The translations under genes and the position numbers were made by a program. Of a stretch of DNA of 64,000 bases, positions 36,975 to 51,535 are shown piece by piece. Origin of the DNA: Primula veris (taxonomy: Eukaryota > Streptophyta > Magnoliopsida > Ericales > Primulaceae). The DNA lies in contig OY821741.1 of NCBI GenBank assembly GCA_963682055.1, positions 24,188,711 to 24,252,710 of the forward strand, given 5' to 3'. Position 1 is the stretch's first letter; the number at the start of each line of letters is the position of its first letter. The notes below the pieces were generated by a model, which was not told where the DNA came from, ran no database searches, and was given only the letters and a program-made list of their open reading frames with translations.

Positions 36975-38080
36975 TCACAGCCCAAACCCTTAATAAGACT
37001 GACATTGAGCAGTTGAATGAACGAGAAAGCAAGTGAGCATGTTCAAGATTGATGTCGAAAATCTCATTAAGTAGGATTAAAGGCCATCACAGCCCAAATA
37101 CTTAATAAGATTCCTACATTGTTCAAAGGGATGAGAAATGAAGTGAGCAAGTTCAAATGCCGAAAGTCTCATTAAATAGGATTAAAGGCCATCACAGCCC
37201 AAACCCTTAATAAGACTCTGACACTGAGCAGTTGAATGAACGAGAAAGCAAGTGAGCATGTTCAAGATTGATGTCGAAAATCTCATTAAGTAGGATTAAA
37301 GGCCATCACAGCCCAAATACTTAATAAGATTCCTACATTGTTCAAAGGGATGAGAAATGAAGTGAGCAAGTTCAAATGCCGAAAGTCTCATTAAATAGGA
37401 TTAAAGGCCATCACAGCCCAAACCCTTAATAAGACTCTGACATTGAGCAGTTGAATGAATGAGAAAGCAAGTGAGCATGTTCAAGCTCGATGTCGAAAAT
37501 CTCATTAAGTAGGATTAAAGGCCATCACAGCCCAAATACTTAATAAGATTCCTACATTGTTCAAAGGGATGAGAAACGAAGTGAGCAAGTTCAAATGTCG
37601 AAAGTCTCAATAAATAGGATTAAAGGCCATCACAGCCCAAACCCTTAATAAGACTCTGACATTGAGCAGTTGAATGAATGAGAAAGCAAGTGAGCATGTT
37701 CAAGCTCGATGTCGAAAATCTCATTAAGTAGGATTAAAGGCCATCACAGCCCAAATACTTAATAAGATTCCTACATTGTTCAAAGGGATGAGAAACGAAG
37801 TGAGCAAGTTCAAATGTCGAAAGTCTCAATAAATAGGATTAAAGGCTATCACAGCCAAACCCTTAATAAGACTCTGACATTGAGCAGTTGAATGAACGAG
37901 AAATCAAGTGAGCATGTTCAAGATTGATGTCGAAAATCTCATTAAGTAGGATTAAAGGCCATCACAGCCCAAATCCTTAATAAGATTCCTACATTGTTCA
38001 AAGAGATGAGAAATGAAGTGAGCAAGTTCAAATGCCGAAAGTCTCATTAAATACGATTAAAGGTCATCACAGCCCAAACC

Positions 38081-38190
38081 CTTAATAAGCCTGTGACATT
38101 GAGCAGTTGAATGAACGAGAAAGTGAGCATGTTCAAGCTCGATGTCGAAAATCTCATTAAGTAGGATTAAAGGCCATCACAGCCCAAATA
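38081..38190 (+). repeat. B monomer with a 4-bp deletion (110 bp), copy 1
   Basis: Has AAGCCTGTGAC in place of AAGACTCTGAC and GAGAAAGTGAGC in place of GAGAAAGCAAGTGAGC, a 4-bp loss bounded by AAG repeats. The same monomer occurs at 53828-53937 and marks the large duplication. Confidence 0.92.
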
Positions 38191-41100
38191 CTTAATAAGA
38201 TTCCTACATTGTTCAAAGGGATGAGAAATGAAGTGAGCAAGTTCAAATACCGAAAGTCTCAATAAATAGGATTAAAGGCCATCACAGCCCAAACCCTTAA
38301 TAAGACTGACATTGAGCAGTTGAATGAACGAGAAAGCAACTGAGCATGTTCAAGATCGATGTCCAAAATCACATTAAGTAGGATTAAAGGCCATCACAGC
38401 CCAAATACTTAATAAGATTTCTACATTGTTCAAAGGGATGAGAAATGAAGTGAGCAAGTTCAAATGCCGAAAGTCTCATTAAATAGGATTAAAGGCCATC
38501 ACAGCCAAACCCTTAATAAGACTCTGACATTGAGCAGTTGAATGAACGAGAAAGCAACTGAGCATGTTCAAGATTGATGTCGAAAATCTCATTAAGTAGG
38601 ATTAAAGGCCATCACAGCCCAAATACTTAATAAGATTTCTACATTGTTCAAAGGGATGAGAAATGAAGTGAGTAAGTTTAAATGCCGAAAGTCTCATTAA
38701 ATATGATTAAATGCCATCACAGCCAAACCCTTAATAAGACTCTGACATTGAGCAATTGAATGAACGAGAAAGCAATCGAACATGTTCAAGATCGATGTCG
38801 AAAATCTCATTAAGTAGGATTAAAGGCCATCACAGCCCAAATACTTAATAAGATTCCTACATTGTTCAAAGGGATGAGAAATGAAGTGAGCAAGTTTAAA
38901 TGTCGAAAGTCTCATTAAATATGATTAAAGGCCATCGCAGCCCAAACCCTTAATAAGACTCTGACATTGAGCAGTTGAATGAACGAGAAAGTAAGTGAGC
39001 ATTTTCAAGATTGATGTCGAAAATCTAATTAAGTAGGATTAAAGGCCATCACAGCCCAAATACTTAATAAGATTCCTACATTGTTCAAAGGGATGAGAAA
39101 TGAAGTGAGCAAGTTCAAATGCCGAAAGTCTCATTAAATAGGATTAAAGGCCATCACAGCCCAAACCCTTAATAAGACTCTGACATTGAGCAGTTGAATG
39201 AACGAGAAAGCAAGTGAGCATGTTCAAGATCGATGTCGAAAATCTCATTAAGTAGGATTAAAGGCCATCACAGCCCAAATACTTAATAAGATTCCTACAT
39301 TGTTCAAAGGGATGAGAAATGAAGTGAGCCAGTTTAAATGCCGAAAGTCTCATTAAATACGATTAAAGGCCATCACAGCCCAAACCCTTAATAAGACTCT
39401 GACATTGAGCAGTTGAATGAACGAGAAAGCAAGTGAGCACGTTCAAGATTGATGTCGAAAATCTCATTAAGTAGGATTAAAGGCCATCACAGCCCAAATA
39501 CTTAATAAGATTTCTACATTGTTCAAAGGGATGAGAAATGAAGTGAGTAAGTTTAAATGCCGAAAGTCTCATTAAATATGATTAAATGCCATCACAGCCC
39601 AAACTCTTAATAAGACTCTGACATTGAGCAGTTGAATGAACGAGAAAGCAACTGAGCATGTTCAAGATCGAAGTCGAAAATCATATTAAGTAGGATTAAA
39701 GGCCATCATAGCCCAAATACTTAATAAGATTCCTACATTGTTCAAAGGGATGAGAAATAAAGTGAGCAAGTTCAAATGCCGAAAGTATCATTAAATACGA
39801 TTAAAGGCTATCACAGCCCAAACCCTTAATAAGACTCTGACATTGAGTAGTTGAATGAACGAGAAAGCAAGTGAGCGTGCTCAAGATTGATGTCGAAAAT
39901 CTCATTAAGTAGGATTAAAGGCCATCACAGCCGAAATACTTAATAAGATTCCTACATTGTTCAAAGGGATGAGAAATGAAGTGAGCAAGTTCAAATGCCG
40001 AAAGTCTCATTAAATACGATTAAAGGCCATCACAGCCCAAACCCTTAATAAGACTCTGACATTGAGCAGTTGAATGAATGAGAAAGCAAGTGAGCATGTT
40101 CAAGCTCGATGTCGAAAATCTCATTAAGTAGGATTAAAGGCCATTACAGCCCAAATCCTTAATAAGATTCCTACATTGTTCAAAGGGATGAGAAATGAAG
40201 TGAGCAAGTTCAAATGCCGAAAGTCTCATTAAATAGGATTAAAGGCCATCACAGCCAAACCCTTAATAAGACTCTGACATTGAGCAGTTGAATGAATGAG
40301 AAAGCAAGTGAGCATGTTCAAGCTCGATGTCGAAAATCTCATTAAGTAGGATTAAAGGCCATCACAGCCCAAATCCTTAATAAGATTCCTACATTGTTCA
40401 AAGGGATGAGAAATGAAGTGAGCAAGTTCAAATGCCGAAAGTCTCATTAAATAGGATTAAAGGCCATCACAGCCCAAACCCTTAATAAGACTCTGACATT
40501 GAGCAGTTGAATGAACGAGAAAGCAAGTGAACATGTTCAAGATTGATGTCGAAAATCTCATTAAGTAGGATTAAAGGCCATCACAGCCCAAATACTTAAT
40601 AAGATTTCTACATTGTTCAAAGGGATGAGAAATGAAGTGAGTAAGTTTAAATGCCGAAAGTCTCATTAAATATGATTAAATGCCATCACAGCCCAAACTC
40701 TTAATAAGACTCTGACATTGAGCAGTTGAATGAACGAGAAAGCAACTGAGCATGTTCAAGATCGATGTCGAAAATCATATTAAGTAGGATTAAAGGCCAT
40801 CATAGCCCAAATACTTAATAAGATTCCTACATTGTTCAAAGGGATGAGAAATAAAGTGAGCAAGTTCAAATGCCGAAAGTATCATTAAATACGATTAAAG
40901 GCCATCACAGCCCAAACCCTTAATAAGACTCTGACATTGAGCAGTTGAATGAACGAGAAAGCAAGTGAGCGTGCTCAAGATTGATGTCGAAAATCTCATT
41001 AAGTAGGATTAAAGGCCATCACAGCCGAAATACTTAATAAGATGCCTACATTGTTCAAAGGGATGAGAAATGAAGTGAGCAAGTTTAAATGCCGAAAGTC

Positions 41101-44093
41101 TCATTAAATACGATTAAAGGCCATCACAGCCCAAACCCTTAATAAGACTCTGACATTGAGCAGTTGAATGAATGAGAAAACAAGTGAGCATGTTCAAGCT
41201 CGATGTCGAAAATCTCATTAAGTAGGATTAAAGGCCATCACAGCCCAAATACTTAATAAGATTCCTACATTGTTCAAAGGGATGAGAAACGAAGTGAGCA
41301 AGTTCAAATGTCGAAAGTCTCAATAAATAGGATTAAAGGCCATCACAGCCAAACCCTTAATAAGACTCTGACATTGAGCAGTTGAATGAATGAGAAAGCA
41401 AGTGAGCATGTTCAAGCTCGATGTCGAAAATCTCATTAAGTAGGATTAAAGGCCATCACAGCCCAAATCCTTAATAAGATTCCTACATTGTTCAAAGGGA
41501 TGAGAAATGAAGTGAGCAAGTTCAAATGCCGAAAGTCTCATTAAATAGGATTAAAGGCCATCACAGCCAAACCCTTAATAAGACTCTGACATTGAGCAGT
41601 TGAATGAATGAGAAAGCAAGTGAGCATGTTCAAGCTCGATGTCGAAAATCTCATTAAGTAGGATTAAAGGCCATCTCAGCCCAAATCCTTAATAAGATTC
41701 CTACATTGTTCAAAGGGATGAGAAATGAAGTGAGCAAGTTCAAATGCCGAAAGTCTCATTAAATAGGATTAAAGGCCATCACAGCCAAACCCTTAATAAG
41801 ACTCTGACATTGAGCAGTTGAATGAATGAGAAAGCAAGTGAGCATGTTCAAGCTCGATGTCGAAAATCTCATTAAGTAGGATTAAAGGCCATCACAGCCC
41901 AAATACTTAATAAGATTCCTACATTGTTCAAAGGGATGAGAAATGAAGTGAGCAAGTTCAAATGTCGAAACTCTCATTAAATACGATTAAAGGCCATCAC
42001 AGCCCAAACCCTTAATAAGACTCTGACATTGAGCAGTTGAATGAATGAGAAAGCAAGTGAGCATGTTCAAGCTCGATGTCGAAAATCTCATTAAGTAGGA
42101 TTAAAGGCTATCACAGCCCAAATACTTAATAAGATTCCTACATTGTTCAAAGGGATGAGAAATGAAGTGAGCAAGTTCAAATGCCGAAAGTCTCAATAAA
42201 TAGGATTAAAGGCCATCACAGCCAAACCCTTAATAAGACTCTGACATTGAGCAGTTGAATGAACGAGAAAGCAAGTGAGCATGTTCAAGCTCGATGTCGA
42301 AAATCTCATTAAGTAGGATTAAAGGCCATCACAGCCCAAATACTTAATAAGATTCCTACATTGTTCAAAGGGATGAGAAATGAAGTGAGCAAGTTCAAAT
42401 GCCGAAAGTCTCATTAAATAGGATTAAAGGCCATCACAGCCCAAACCCTTAATAAGACTCTGACATTGAGCAGTTGAATGAACGAGAAAGCAAGTGAGCA
42501 TGTTCAAGATTGATGTCGAAAATCTCATTAAGTAGGATTAAAGGCCATCACAGCCCAAATACTTAATAAGATTCCTACATTGTTCAAAGGGATGAGAAAT
42601 GAAGTGAGCAAGTTCAAATGCCGAAACTCTCATTAAATTCGATTAAAGGCCATCACATCCCAAACCCTTAATAAGACTCTGACATTGAGCAGTTGAATGA
42701 ACGAGAAAGCAACTGAGCATGTTCAAGCTCGATGTCGAAAATCTCATTAAGTAGGATTAAAGGCCATCACAGCCCAAATCCTTAATAAGATTCCTACATT
42801 GTTCAAAGGGATGAGAAATGAAGTGAGCAAGTTCAAATGCCAAAAGTCTCAATAAATAGGATTAAAGGCCATCACAGCCCAAACCCTTAATAAGACTCTG
42901 GCATTGAGCAGTTGAATGAATGAGAAAGCAAGTGAGCATGTTCAAGCTCGATGTCGAAAATCTCATTAAGTAGGATTAAAGGCCATCACAGCCCAAATAC
43001 TTAATAAGATTCCTACATTGTTCAAAGGGATGAGAAATGAAGTGAGCAAGTTCAAATGCCGAAAGTCTCAATAAATAGGATTAAAGGCCATCACAGCCCA
43101 AACCCTTAATAAGACTCTGACATTGAGCAGTTGAATGAATGAGAAAGAAAGTGAGCATGTTCAAGCTCGATGTCGAAAATCTCATTAAGTAGGATTAAAG
43201 GCCATCACAGCCCAAATACTTAATAAGATTCCTACATTGTTCAAAGGGATGAGAAATGAAGTGAGCAAGTTCAAATGCCGAAAGTCTCATTAAATAGGAT
43301 TAAAGGCCATCACAGCCCAAACCGTTAATAAGACTCTGACATTGAGCAGTTGAATGAACGAGAAAGCAAGTGAGCATGTTCAAGCTCGATGTCGAAAATC
43401 TCATTAAGTAGGATTAAAGGCCATCGCAGCCCAAATCCTTAATAAGATTCCTACATTGTTCAAAGGGATGAGAAATGAAGTGAGCAAGTTCAAATGCCGA
43501 AAGTCTCATTAAATATGATTAAAGGCCATCACAGCCCAAACCCTTAATAAGACTCTGACATTGAGCAGTTGAATGAACGAGAAAGCAAGTGAGCATGTTC
43601 AAGCTCGATGTCGAAAATCTCATTAAGTAGGATTAAAGGCCATCGCAGCCCAAATCCTTAATAAGATTCCTACATTGTTCAAAGGGATGAGAAATGAAGT
43701 GAGCAAGTTCAAATGCCGAAAGTCTCATTAAATATGATTAAAGGCCATCACAGCCCAAACCCTTAATAAGACTCTGACATTGAGCAGTTGAATGAACGAG
43801 AAAGCAACTGAGCATGTTCAAGATCGATGTCGAAAATCTCATTAAGTAGGATTAAAGGCCATCACAGCCCAAATCCTTAATAAGATTCCTACATTGTTAA
43901 AGGGATGAGAAATGAAGTGAGCAAGTTTAAATGCCGAAAGTCTCATTAAATATGATTAAAGGCCATCACAGCCCAAACTCTTAATAAGACTCTGTCATTG
44001 AGCAGTTGAATGAACGAGAAAGCAACTGAGCATGTTCAAGATCGATGTCGAAAATCACATTAAGTAGGATTAAAGGCCATCACAGCCCAAATA

Positions 44094-44312
44094 CTTAATA
44101 AGATTCCTACATTGTTCAAAGGGATGAGAAATGAAGTGAGCAAGTTCAAATGCCGAAAGTCTCATTAAATATGATTAAAGGCCATCACAGCCCAAACCCT
44201 TAATAAGACTCTGTCATTGAGCAGTTGAATGAATGAGAAAGCAACTGAGAATGTTCAAGATCGATGTCGAAAATCACATTAAGTAGGATTAAAGGCCATC
44301 ACAGCCCAAATA
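44094..44312 (+). repeat. Dimer present in large copy 1 only
   Basis: A 219-bp dimer (AAATATG A; B with CTGTCATTG, AATGAG and CTGAGAATG) has no counterpart in copy 2, where the offset falls from 15964 to 15745 bp across this point (CACAGACC: 44621 and 60366). It is a gain in copy 1 or a loss in copy 2 of exactly one repeat unit. Confidence 0.82.
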
Positions 44313-45407
44313 CTTAATAAGATTCCTACATTGTTCAAAGGGATGAGAAATGAAGTGAGCAAGTTCAAATGCCGAAAGTCTCATTAAAAATGATTAAAGG
44401 CCATCACAGCCCAAACCCTTAATAAGACTCTGACATTGAGCAGTTGAATGAATGAGAAAGCAAGTGAGAATGTTCAAGATCGATGTCGAAAATCACATTA
44501 AGTAGGATTAAAGGCCATCACAGCCCAAATACTTAATAAGATTCCTACATTGTTCAAAGGGATGAGAAATGAAGTGAGCAAGTTCAAATGCCGAAAGTCT
44601 CAATAAATAGGATTAAAGGCCATCACAGACCAAACCCTTAATAAGACTCTGACATTGAGCAGTTGAATGAACGAGAAAGCAAGTGAGCATGTTCAAGCTC
44701 GATGTCGAAAATCTCATTAAGTAGGATTAAAGGCCATCGCAGCCCAAATACTTAATAAGATTCCTACATTGTTCAAAGGGATGAGAAATGAAGTGAGCAA
44801 GTTCAAATGCCGAAAGTCTCAATAAATAGGATTAAAGGCCATCACAGCCCAAACCCTTAATAAGACTCTGACATTGAGCAGTTGAATGAACGAGAAAGCA
44901 AGTGAGCATGTTCAAGATCGATGTCGAAAATCTCATTAAGTAGGATTAAAGGCCATCGCAGCCCAAATACTTAATAAGATTCCTACATTGTTCAAAGGGA
45001 TGAGAAATGAAGTGAGCAAGTTCAAATGCCGAAAGTCTCATTAAATATGATTAAAGGCCATCACAGCCCAAACCCTTAATAAGACTCTGACATTGAGCAG
45101 TTGAATGAACGAGAAAGCAAGTGAGCATGTTCAAGCTCGATGTCGAAAATCTCATTAAGTAGGATTAAAGGCCATCACAGCCCAAATACTTAATAAGATT
45201 CCTACATTGTTCAAAGGGATGAGAAATGAAGTGAGCAAGTTCAAATGCCGAAAGTCTCATTAAATATGATTAAAGGCCATCACAGCCCAAACCTTTAATA
45301 AGACTCTGACATTGAGCAGTTGAATGAACGAGAAAGCAAGTGAGCATGTTCAAGATTGATGTCGAAAATCTCATTAAGTAGGATTAAAGGCCATCACAGC
45401 CCAAATA

Positions 45408-46282
45408 CTTAATAAGATTTCTACATTGTTCAAAGGGATGAGAAATGAAGTGAGCAAGTTCAAATGCCGAAAGTCTCATTAAAAATGATTAAAGGCCATC
45501 ACAGCCCAAACCCTTAATAAGACTCTGACATTGAGCAGTTGAATGAACGAGAAAGCAAGTGAGCATGTTCAAGATCGATGTCGAAAATCTCATTAAGTAG
45601 GATTAAAGGCCATCACAGCCCAAATACTTAATAAGATTCCTACATTGTTCAAAGGGATGAGAAATGAAGTGAGCAAGTTCAAATGCCGAAAGTCTCATTA
45701 AATATGATTAAAGGCCATCACAGCCCAAACCCTTAATAAGACTCTGACATTGAGCAGTTGAATGAACGAGAAAGCAAGTGAGCATGTTCAAGATTGATGT
45801 CGAAAATCTCATTAAGTAGGATTAAAGGCCATCACAGCCCAAATACTTAATAAGATTCCTACATTGTTAAAGGGATGAGAAATGAAGTGAGCAAGTTTAA
45901 ATGCCGAAAGTCTCATTAAATATGATTAAAGGCCATCACAGCCCAAACGCTTAATAAGACTCTGTCATTGAGCAGTTGAATGAACGAGAAAGCAACTGAG
46001 CATGTTCAAGATCGATGTCGAAAATCTCATTAAGTAGGATTAAAGGCCATCACAGCCCAAATACTTAATAAGATTCCTACATTGTTCAAAGGGATGAGAA
46101 ATGAAGTGAGCAAGTTCAAATGCCGAAAGTCTCATTAAAAATGATTAAAGGCCATCACAGCCCAAACCCTTAATAAGACTCTGTCATTGAGCAGTTGAAT
46201 GAACGAGAAAGCAACTGAGCATGTTTAAGATCGATGTCGAAAATCACATTAAGTAGGATTAAAGGCCATCACAGCCCAAATA
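45408..46282 (+). repeat. 875-bp module (4 dimers), first copy
   Basis: Order: an A with ATTTCTAC and AAAAATG, a B with GATCGATG, an AAATATG A, a GATTGATG B, an A with the 1-bp loss ATTGTTAAAGG, a B starting CGCTTAATAAG with CTGTCATTG, then a dimer with AAAAATG. Four dimers less one base give 875 bp. Further copies start at 48254, 49129, 50661 and 61372. Confidence 0.83.
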
Positions 46283-48253
46283 CTTAATAAGATTCCTACA
46301 TTGTTCAAAGGGATGAGAAATGAAGTGAGCAAGTTTAAATGCCGAAAGTCTCATTAAATATGATTAAAGGCCATCACAGCCCAAACCCTTAATAAGACTC
46401 TGACATTGAGCAGTTGAATGAACGAGAAAGCAACTGAGAATTTTCAAGATCGATGTCGAAAATCACATTAAGTAGGATTAAAGGCCATCACAGCCCAAAT
46501 ACTTAATAAGATTCCTACATTGTTCAAAGGGATGAGAAATGAAGTGAGCAAGTTCAAATGCCGAAAGTCTCAATAAATAGGATTAAAGGCCATCACAGCC
46601 CAAACCCTTAATAAGACTCTGACATTGAGCAGTTGAATGAATGAGAAAGCAAGTGAGCATGTTCAAGATTGATGTCGAAAATCTCATTAAGTAGGATTAA
46701 AGGCCATCACAGCCCAAATACTTAATAAGATTCCTACATTGTTCAAAGGGATGAGAAATGAAGTGAGCAAGTTCAAATGCCGAAAGTCTCAATAAATAGG
46801 ATTAAAGGCCATCACAGCCCAAACCCTTAATAAGACTCTGACATTGAGCAGTTGAATGAATGAGAAAGAAAGTGAGCATGTTCAAGCTCGATGTCGAAAA
46901 TCTCATTAAGTAGGATTAAAGGCCATCACAGCCCAAATCCTTAATAAGATTCCTACATTGTTCAAAGGGATGAGAAATGAAGTGAGCAAGTTCAAATGCC
47001 GAAAGTCTCATTAAATATGATTAAAGGCCATCACAGCCCAAACCCTTAATAAGACTCTGACATTGAGCAGTTGAATGAACGAGAAAGCAACTGAGCATGT
47101 TCAAGATCGATGTCGAAAATCACATTAAGTAGGATTAAAGGCCATCACAGCCCAAATACTTAATAAGATTCCTACATTGTTCAAAGGGATGAGAAATGAA
47201 GTGAGCAAGTTCAAATGCCGAAAGTCTCATTAAAAATGATTAAAGGCCATCACAGCCCAAACCCTTAATAAGACTCTGACATTGAGCAGTTGAATGAACG
47301 AGAAAGCAACTGAGCATGTTTAAGATCGATGTCGAAAATCACATTAAGTAGGATTAAAGGCCATCACAGCCCAAATACTTAATAAGATTCCTACATTGTT
47401 CAAAGGGATGAGAAATGAAGTGAGCAAGTTTAAATGCCGAAAGTCTCATTAAATATGATTAAAGGCCATCACAGCCCAAACCCTTAATAAGACTCTGACA
47501 TTGAGCAGTTGAATGAACGAGAAAGCAACTGAGCATGTTTAAGATTGATGTCGAAAATCACATTAAGTAGGATTAAAGGCCATCACAGCCCAAATACTTA
47601 ATAAGATTCCTACATTGTTCAAAGGGATGAGAAATGAAGTGAGCAAGTTCAAATGCCGAAAGTCTCAATAAATAGGATTAAAGGCCATCACAGCCCAAAC
47701 CCTTAATAAGACTCTGACATTGAGCAGTTGAATGAATGAGAAAGCAAGTGAGCATGTTCAAGCTCGATGTCGAAAATCTCATTAAGTAGGATTAAAGGCC
47801 ATCACAGCCCAAATACTTAATAAGATTCCTACATTGTTCAAAGGGATGAGAAATGAAGTGAGCAAGTTCAAATGCCGAAAGTCTCATTAAAGATGATTAA
47901 AGGCCATCACAGCCCAAACCCTTAATAAGACTCTGACATTGAGCAGTTGAATGAATGAGAAAGCAAGTGAGCATGTTCAAGCTCGATGTCGAAAATCTCA
48001 TTAAGTAGGATTAAAGGCCATCACAGCCCAAATACTTAATAAGATTCCTACATTGTTCAAAGGGATGAGAAATGAAGTGAGCAAGTTCAAATGCCGAAAG
48101 TCTCATTAAATATGATTAAAGGCCATCACAGCCCAAACCTTTAATAAGACTCTGACATTGAGCAGTTGAATGAACGAGAAAGCAAGTGAGCATGTTCAAG
48201 ATTGATGTCGAAAATCTCATTAAGTAGGATTAAAGGCCATCACAGCCCAAATA

Positions 48254-49128
48254 CTTAATAAGATTTCTACATTGTTCAAAGGGATGAGAAATGAAGTGAG
48301 CAAGTTCAAATGCCGAAAGTCTCATTAAAAATGATTAAAGGCCATCACAGCCCAAACCCTTAATAAGACTCTGACATTGAGCAGTTGAATGAACGAGAAA
48401 GCAAGTGAGCATGTTCAAGATCGATGTCGAAAATCTCATTAAGTAGGATTAAAGGCCATCACAGCCCAAATACTTAATAAGATTCCTACATTGTTCAAAG
48501 GGATGAGAAATGAAGTGAGCAAGTTCAAATGCCGAAAGTCTCATTAAATATGATTAAAGGCCATCACAGCCCAAACCCTTAATAAGACTCTGACATTGAG
48601 CAGTTGAATGAACGAGAAAGCAAGTGAGCATGTTCAAGATTGATGTCGAAAATCTCATTAAGTAGGATTAAAGGCCATCACAGCCCAAATACTTAATAAG
48701 ATTCCTACATTGTTAAAGGGATGAGAAATAAAGTGAGCAAGTTTAAATGCCGAAAGTCTCATTAAATATGATTAAAGGCCATCACAGCCCAAACGCTTAA
48801 TAAGACTCTGTCATTGAGCAGTTGAATGAACGAGAAAGCAACTGAGCATGTTCAAGATCGATGTCGAAAATCTCATTAAGTAGGATTAAAGGTCATCACA
48901 GCCCAAATACTTAATAAGATTCCTACATTGTTCAAAGGGATGAGAAATGAAATGAGCAAGTTCAAATGCCGAAAGTCTCATTAAAAATGATTAAAGGCCA
49001 TCACAGCCCAAACCCTTAATAAGACTCTGTCATTGAGCAGTTGAATGAACGAGAAAGCAAGTGAGCATGTTCAAGATTGATGTCGAAAATCTCATTAAGT
49101 AGGATTAAAGGCCATCACAGCCCAAATA
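48254..49128 (+). repeat. 875-bp module, second copy
   Basis: Lies 2846 bp after the first copy (13 dimers less one base) and is directly followed by another copy. Private changes include GAAATAAAG near 48726, GGTCATCAC near 48892 and GAAATGAAATGAG near 48945. Confidence 0.83.
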
Positions 49129-50003
49129 CTTAATAAGATTTCTACATTGTTCAAAGGGATGAGAAATGAAGTGAGCAAGTTCAAATGCCGAAAGTCTCAT
49201 TAAAAATGATTAAAGGCCATCACAGCCCAAACCCTTAATAAGACTCTGACATTGAGCAGTTGAATGAACGAGAAAGCAAGTGAGCATGTTCAAGATCGAT
49301 GTCGAAAATCTCATTAAGTAGGATTAAAGGCCATCACAGCCCAAATACTTAATAAGATTCCTACATTGTTCAAAGGGATGAGAAATGAAGTGAGCAAGTT
49401 CAAATGCCGAAAGTCTCATTAAATATGATTAAAGGCCATCACAGCCCAAACCCTTAATAAGACTCTGACATTGAGCAGTTGAATGAACGAGAAAGCAAGT
49501 GAGCATGTTCAAGATTGATGTCGAAAATCTCATTAAGTAGGATTAAAGGCCATCACAGCCCAAATACTTAATAAGATTCCTACATTGTTAAAGGGATGAG
49601 AAATGAAGTGAGCAAGTTTAAATGCCGAAAGTCTCATTAAATATGATTAAAGGCCATCACAGCCCAAACGCTTAATAAGACTCTGTCATTGAGCAGTTGA
49701 ATGAACGAGAAAGCAACTGAGCATGTTCAAGATCGATGTCGAAAATCTCATTAAGTAGGATTAAAGGCCATCACAGCCCAAATACTTAATAAGATTCCTA
49801 AATTGTTCAAAGGGATGAGAAATGAAATGAGCAAGTTCAAATGCCGAAAGTCTCATTAAAAATGATTAAAGGCCATCACAGCCCAAACCCTTAATAAGAC
49901 TCTGACATTGAGCAGTTGAATGAACGAGAAAGCAACTGAGCATGTTCAAGATCGATGTCGAAAATCACATTAAGTAGGATTAAAGGCCATCACAGCCCAA
50001 ATA
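49129..50003 (+). repeat. 875-bp module, third copy (tandem with the second)
   Basis: Direct tandem copy of 48254-49128. It shares GAAATGAAATGAG (near 49820) with it, showing that these two are the closest relatives. It differs by CTAAATTG near 49799 and by its last B, which has CTGACATTG and AATCACATT. Confidence 0.83.
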
Positions 50004-50660
50004 CTTAATAAGATTCTTACATTGTTCAAAGGGATGAGAAATGAAGTGAGCAAGTTCAAATGCCGAAAGTCTCATTAAATATGATTAAAGGCCATCACAG
50101 CCCAAACCCTTAATAAGACTCTGACATTGAGCAGTTGAATGAACGAGAAAGCAAGTGAGCATGTTCAAGCTCGATGTCGAAAATCTCATTAAGTAGGATT
50201 AAAGGCCATCACAGCCCAAATACTTAATAAGATTCCTACATTGTTCAAAGGGATGAGAAATGAAGTGAGCAAGTTCAAATGCCGAAAGTCTCATTAAAGA
50301 TGATTAAAGGCCATCACAGCCCAAACCCTTAATAAGACTCTGACATTGAGCAGTTGAATGAATCAGAAAGCAAGTGAGCATGTTCAAGCTCGATGTCGAA
50401 AATCTCATTAAGTAGGATTAAAGGCCATCACAGCCCAAATACTTAATAAGATTCCTACATTGTTCAAAGGGATGAGAAATGAAGTGAGCAAGTTCAAATG
50501 CCGAAAGTCTCATTAAATATGATTAAAGGCCATCACAGCCCAAACCTTTAATAAGACTCTGACATTGAGCAGTTGAATGAACGAGAAAGCAAGTGAGCAT
50601 GTTCAAGATTGATGTCGAAAATCTCATTAAGTAGGATTAAAGGCCATCACAGCCCAAATA

Positions 50661-51535
50661 CTTAATAAGATTTCTACATTGTTCAAAGGGATGAGAAATG
50701 AAGTGAGCAAGTTCAAATGCCGAAAGTCTCATTAAAAATGATTAAAGGCCATCACAGCCCAAACCCTTAATAAGACTCTGACATTGAGCAGTTGAATGAA
50801 CGAGAAAGCAAGTGAGCATGTTAAAGATCGATGTCGAAAATCTCATTAAGTAGGATTAAAGGCCATCACAGCCCAAATACTTAATAAGATTCCTACATTG
50901 TTCAAAGGGATGAGAAATGAAGTGAGCAAGTTCAAATGCCGAAAGTCTCATTAAATATGATTAAAGGCCATCACAGCCCAAACCCTTAATAAGACTCTGA
51001 CATTGAGCAGTTGAATGAACGAGAAAGCAAGTGAGCATGTTCAAGATTGATGTCGAAAATCTCATTAAGTAGGATTAAAGGCCATCACAGCCCAAATACT
51101 TAATAAGATTCCTACATTGTTAAAGGGATGAGAAATGAAGTGAGCAAGTTTAAATGCCGAAAGTCTCATTAAATATGATTAAAGGCCATCACAGCCCAAA
51201 CGCTTAATAAGACTCTGTCATTGAGCAGTTGAATGAACGAGAAAGCAACTGAGCATGTTCAAGATCGATGTCGAAAATCTCATTAAGTAGGATTAAAGGC
51301 CATCACAGCCCAAATACTTAATAAGATTCCTACATTGTTCAAAGGGATGAGAAATGAAGTGAGCAAATTCAAATGCCGAAAGTCTCATTAAAAATGATTA
51401 AAGGCCATCACAGCCCAAACCCTTAATAAGACTCTGTCATTGAGCAGTTGAATGAACGAGAAAGCAACTGAGCATGTTTAAGATCGATGTCGAAAATCAC
51501 ATTAAGTAGGATTAAAGGCCATCACAGCCCAAATA
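50661..51535 (+). repeat. 875-bp module, fourth copy
   Basis: Starts 1532 bp after the third copy. Private changes are ATGTTAAAGATCG near 50820 and GCAAATTCAAATG near 51363. A further start of the module at 52631 is cut after about 90-115 bp by the junction of the large duplication. Confidence 0.82.
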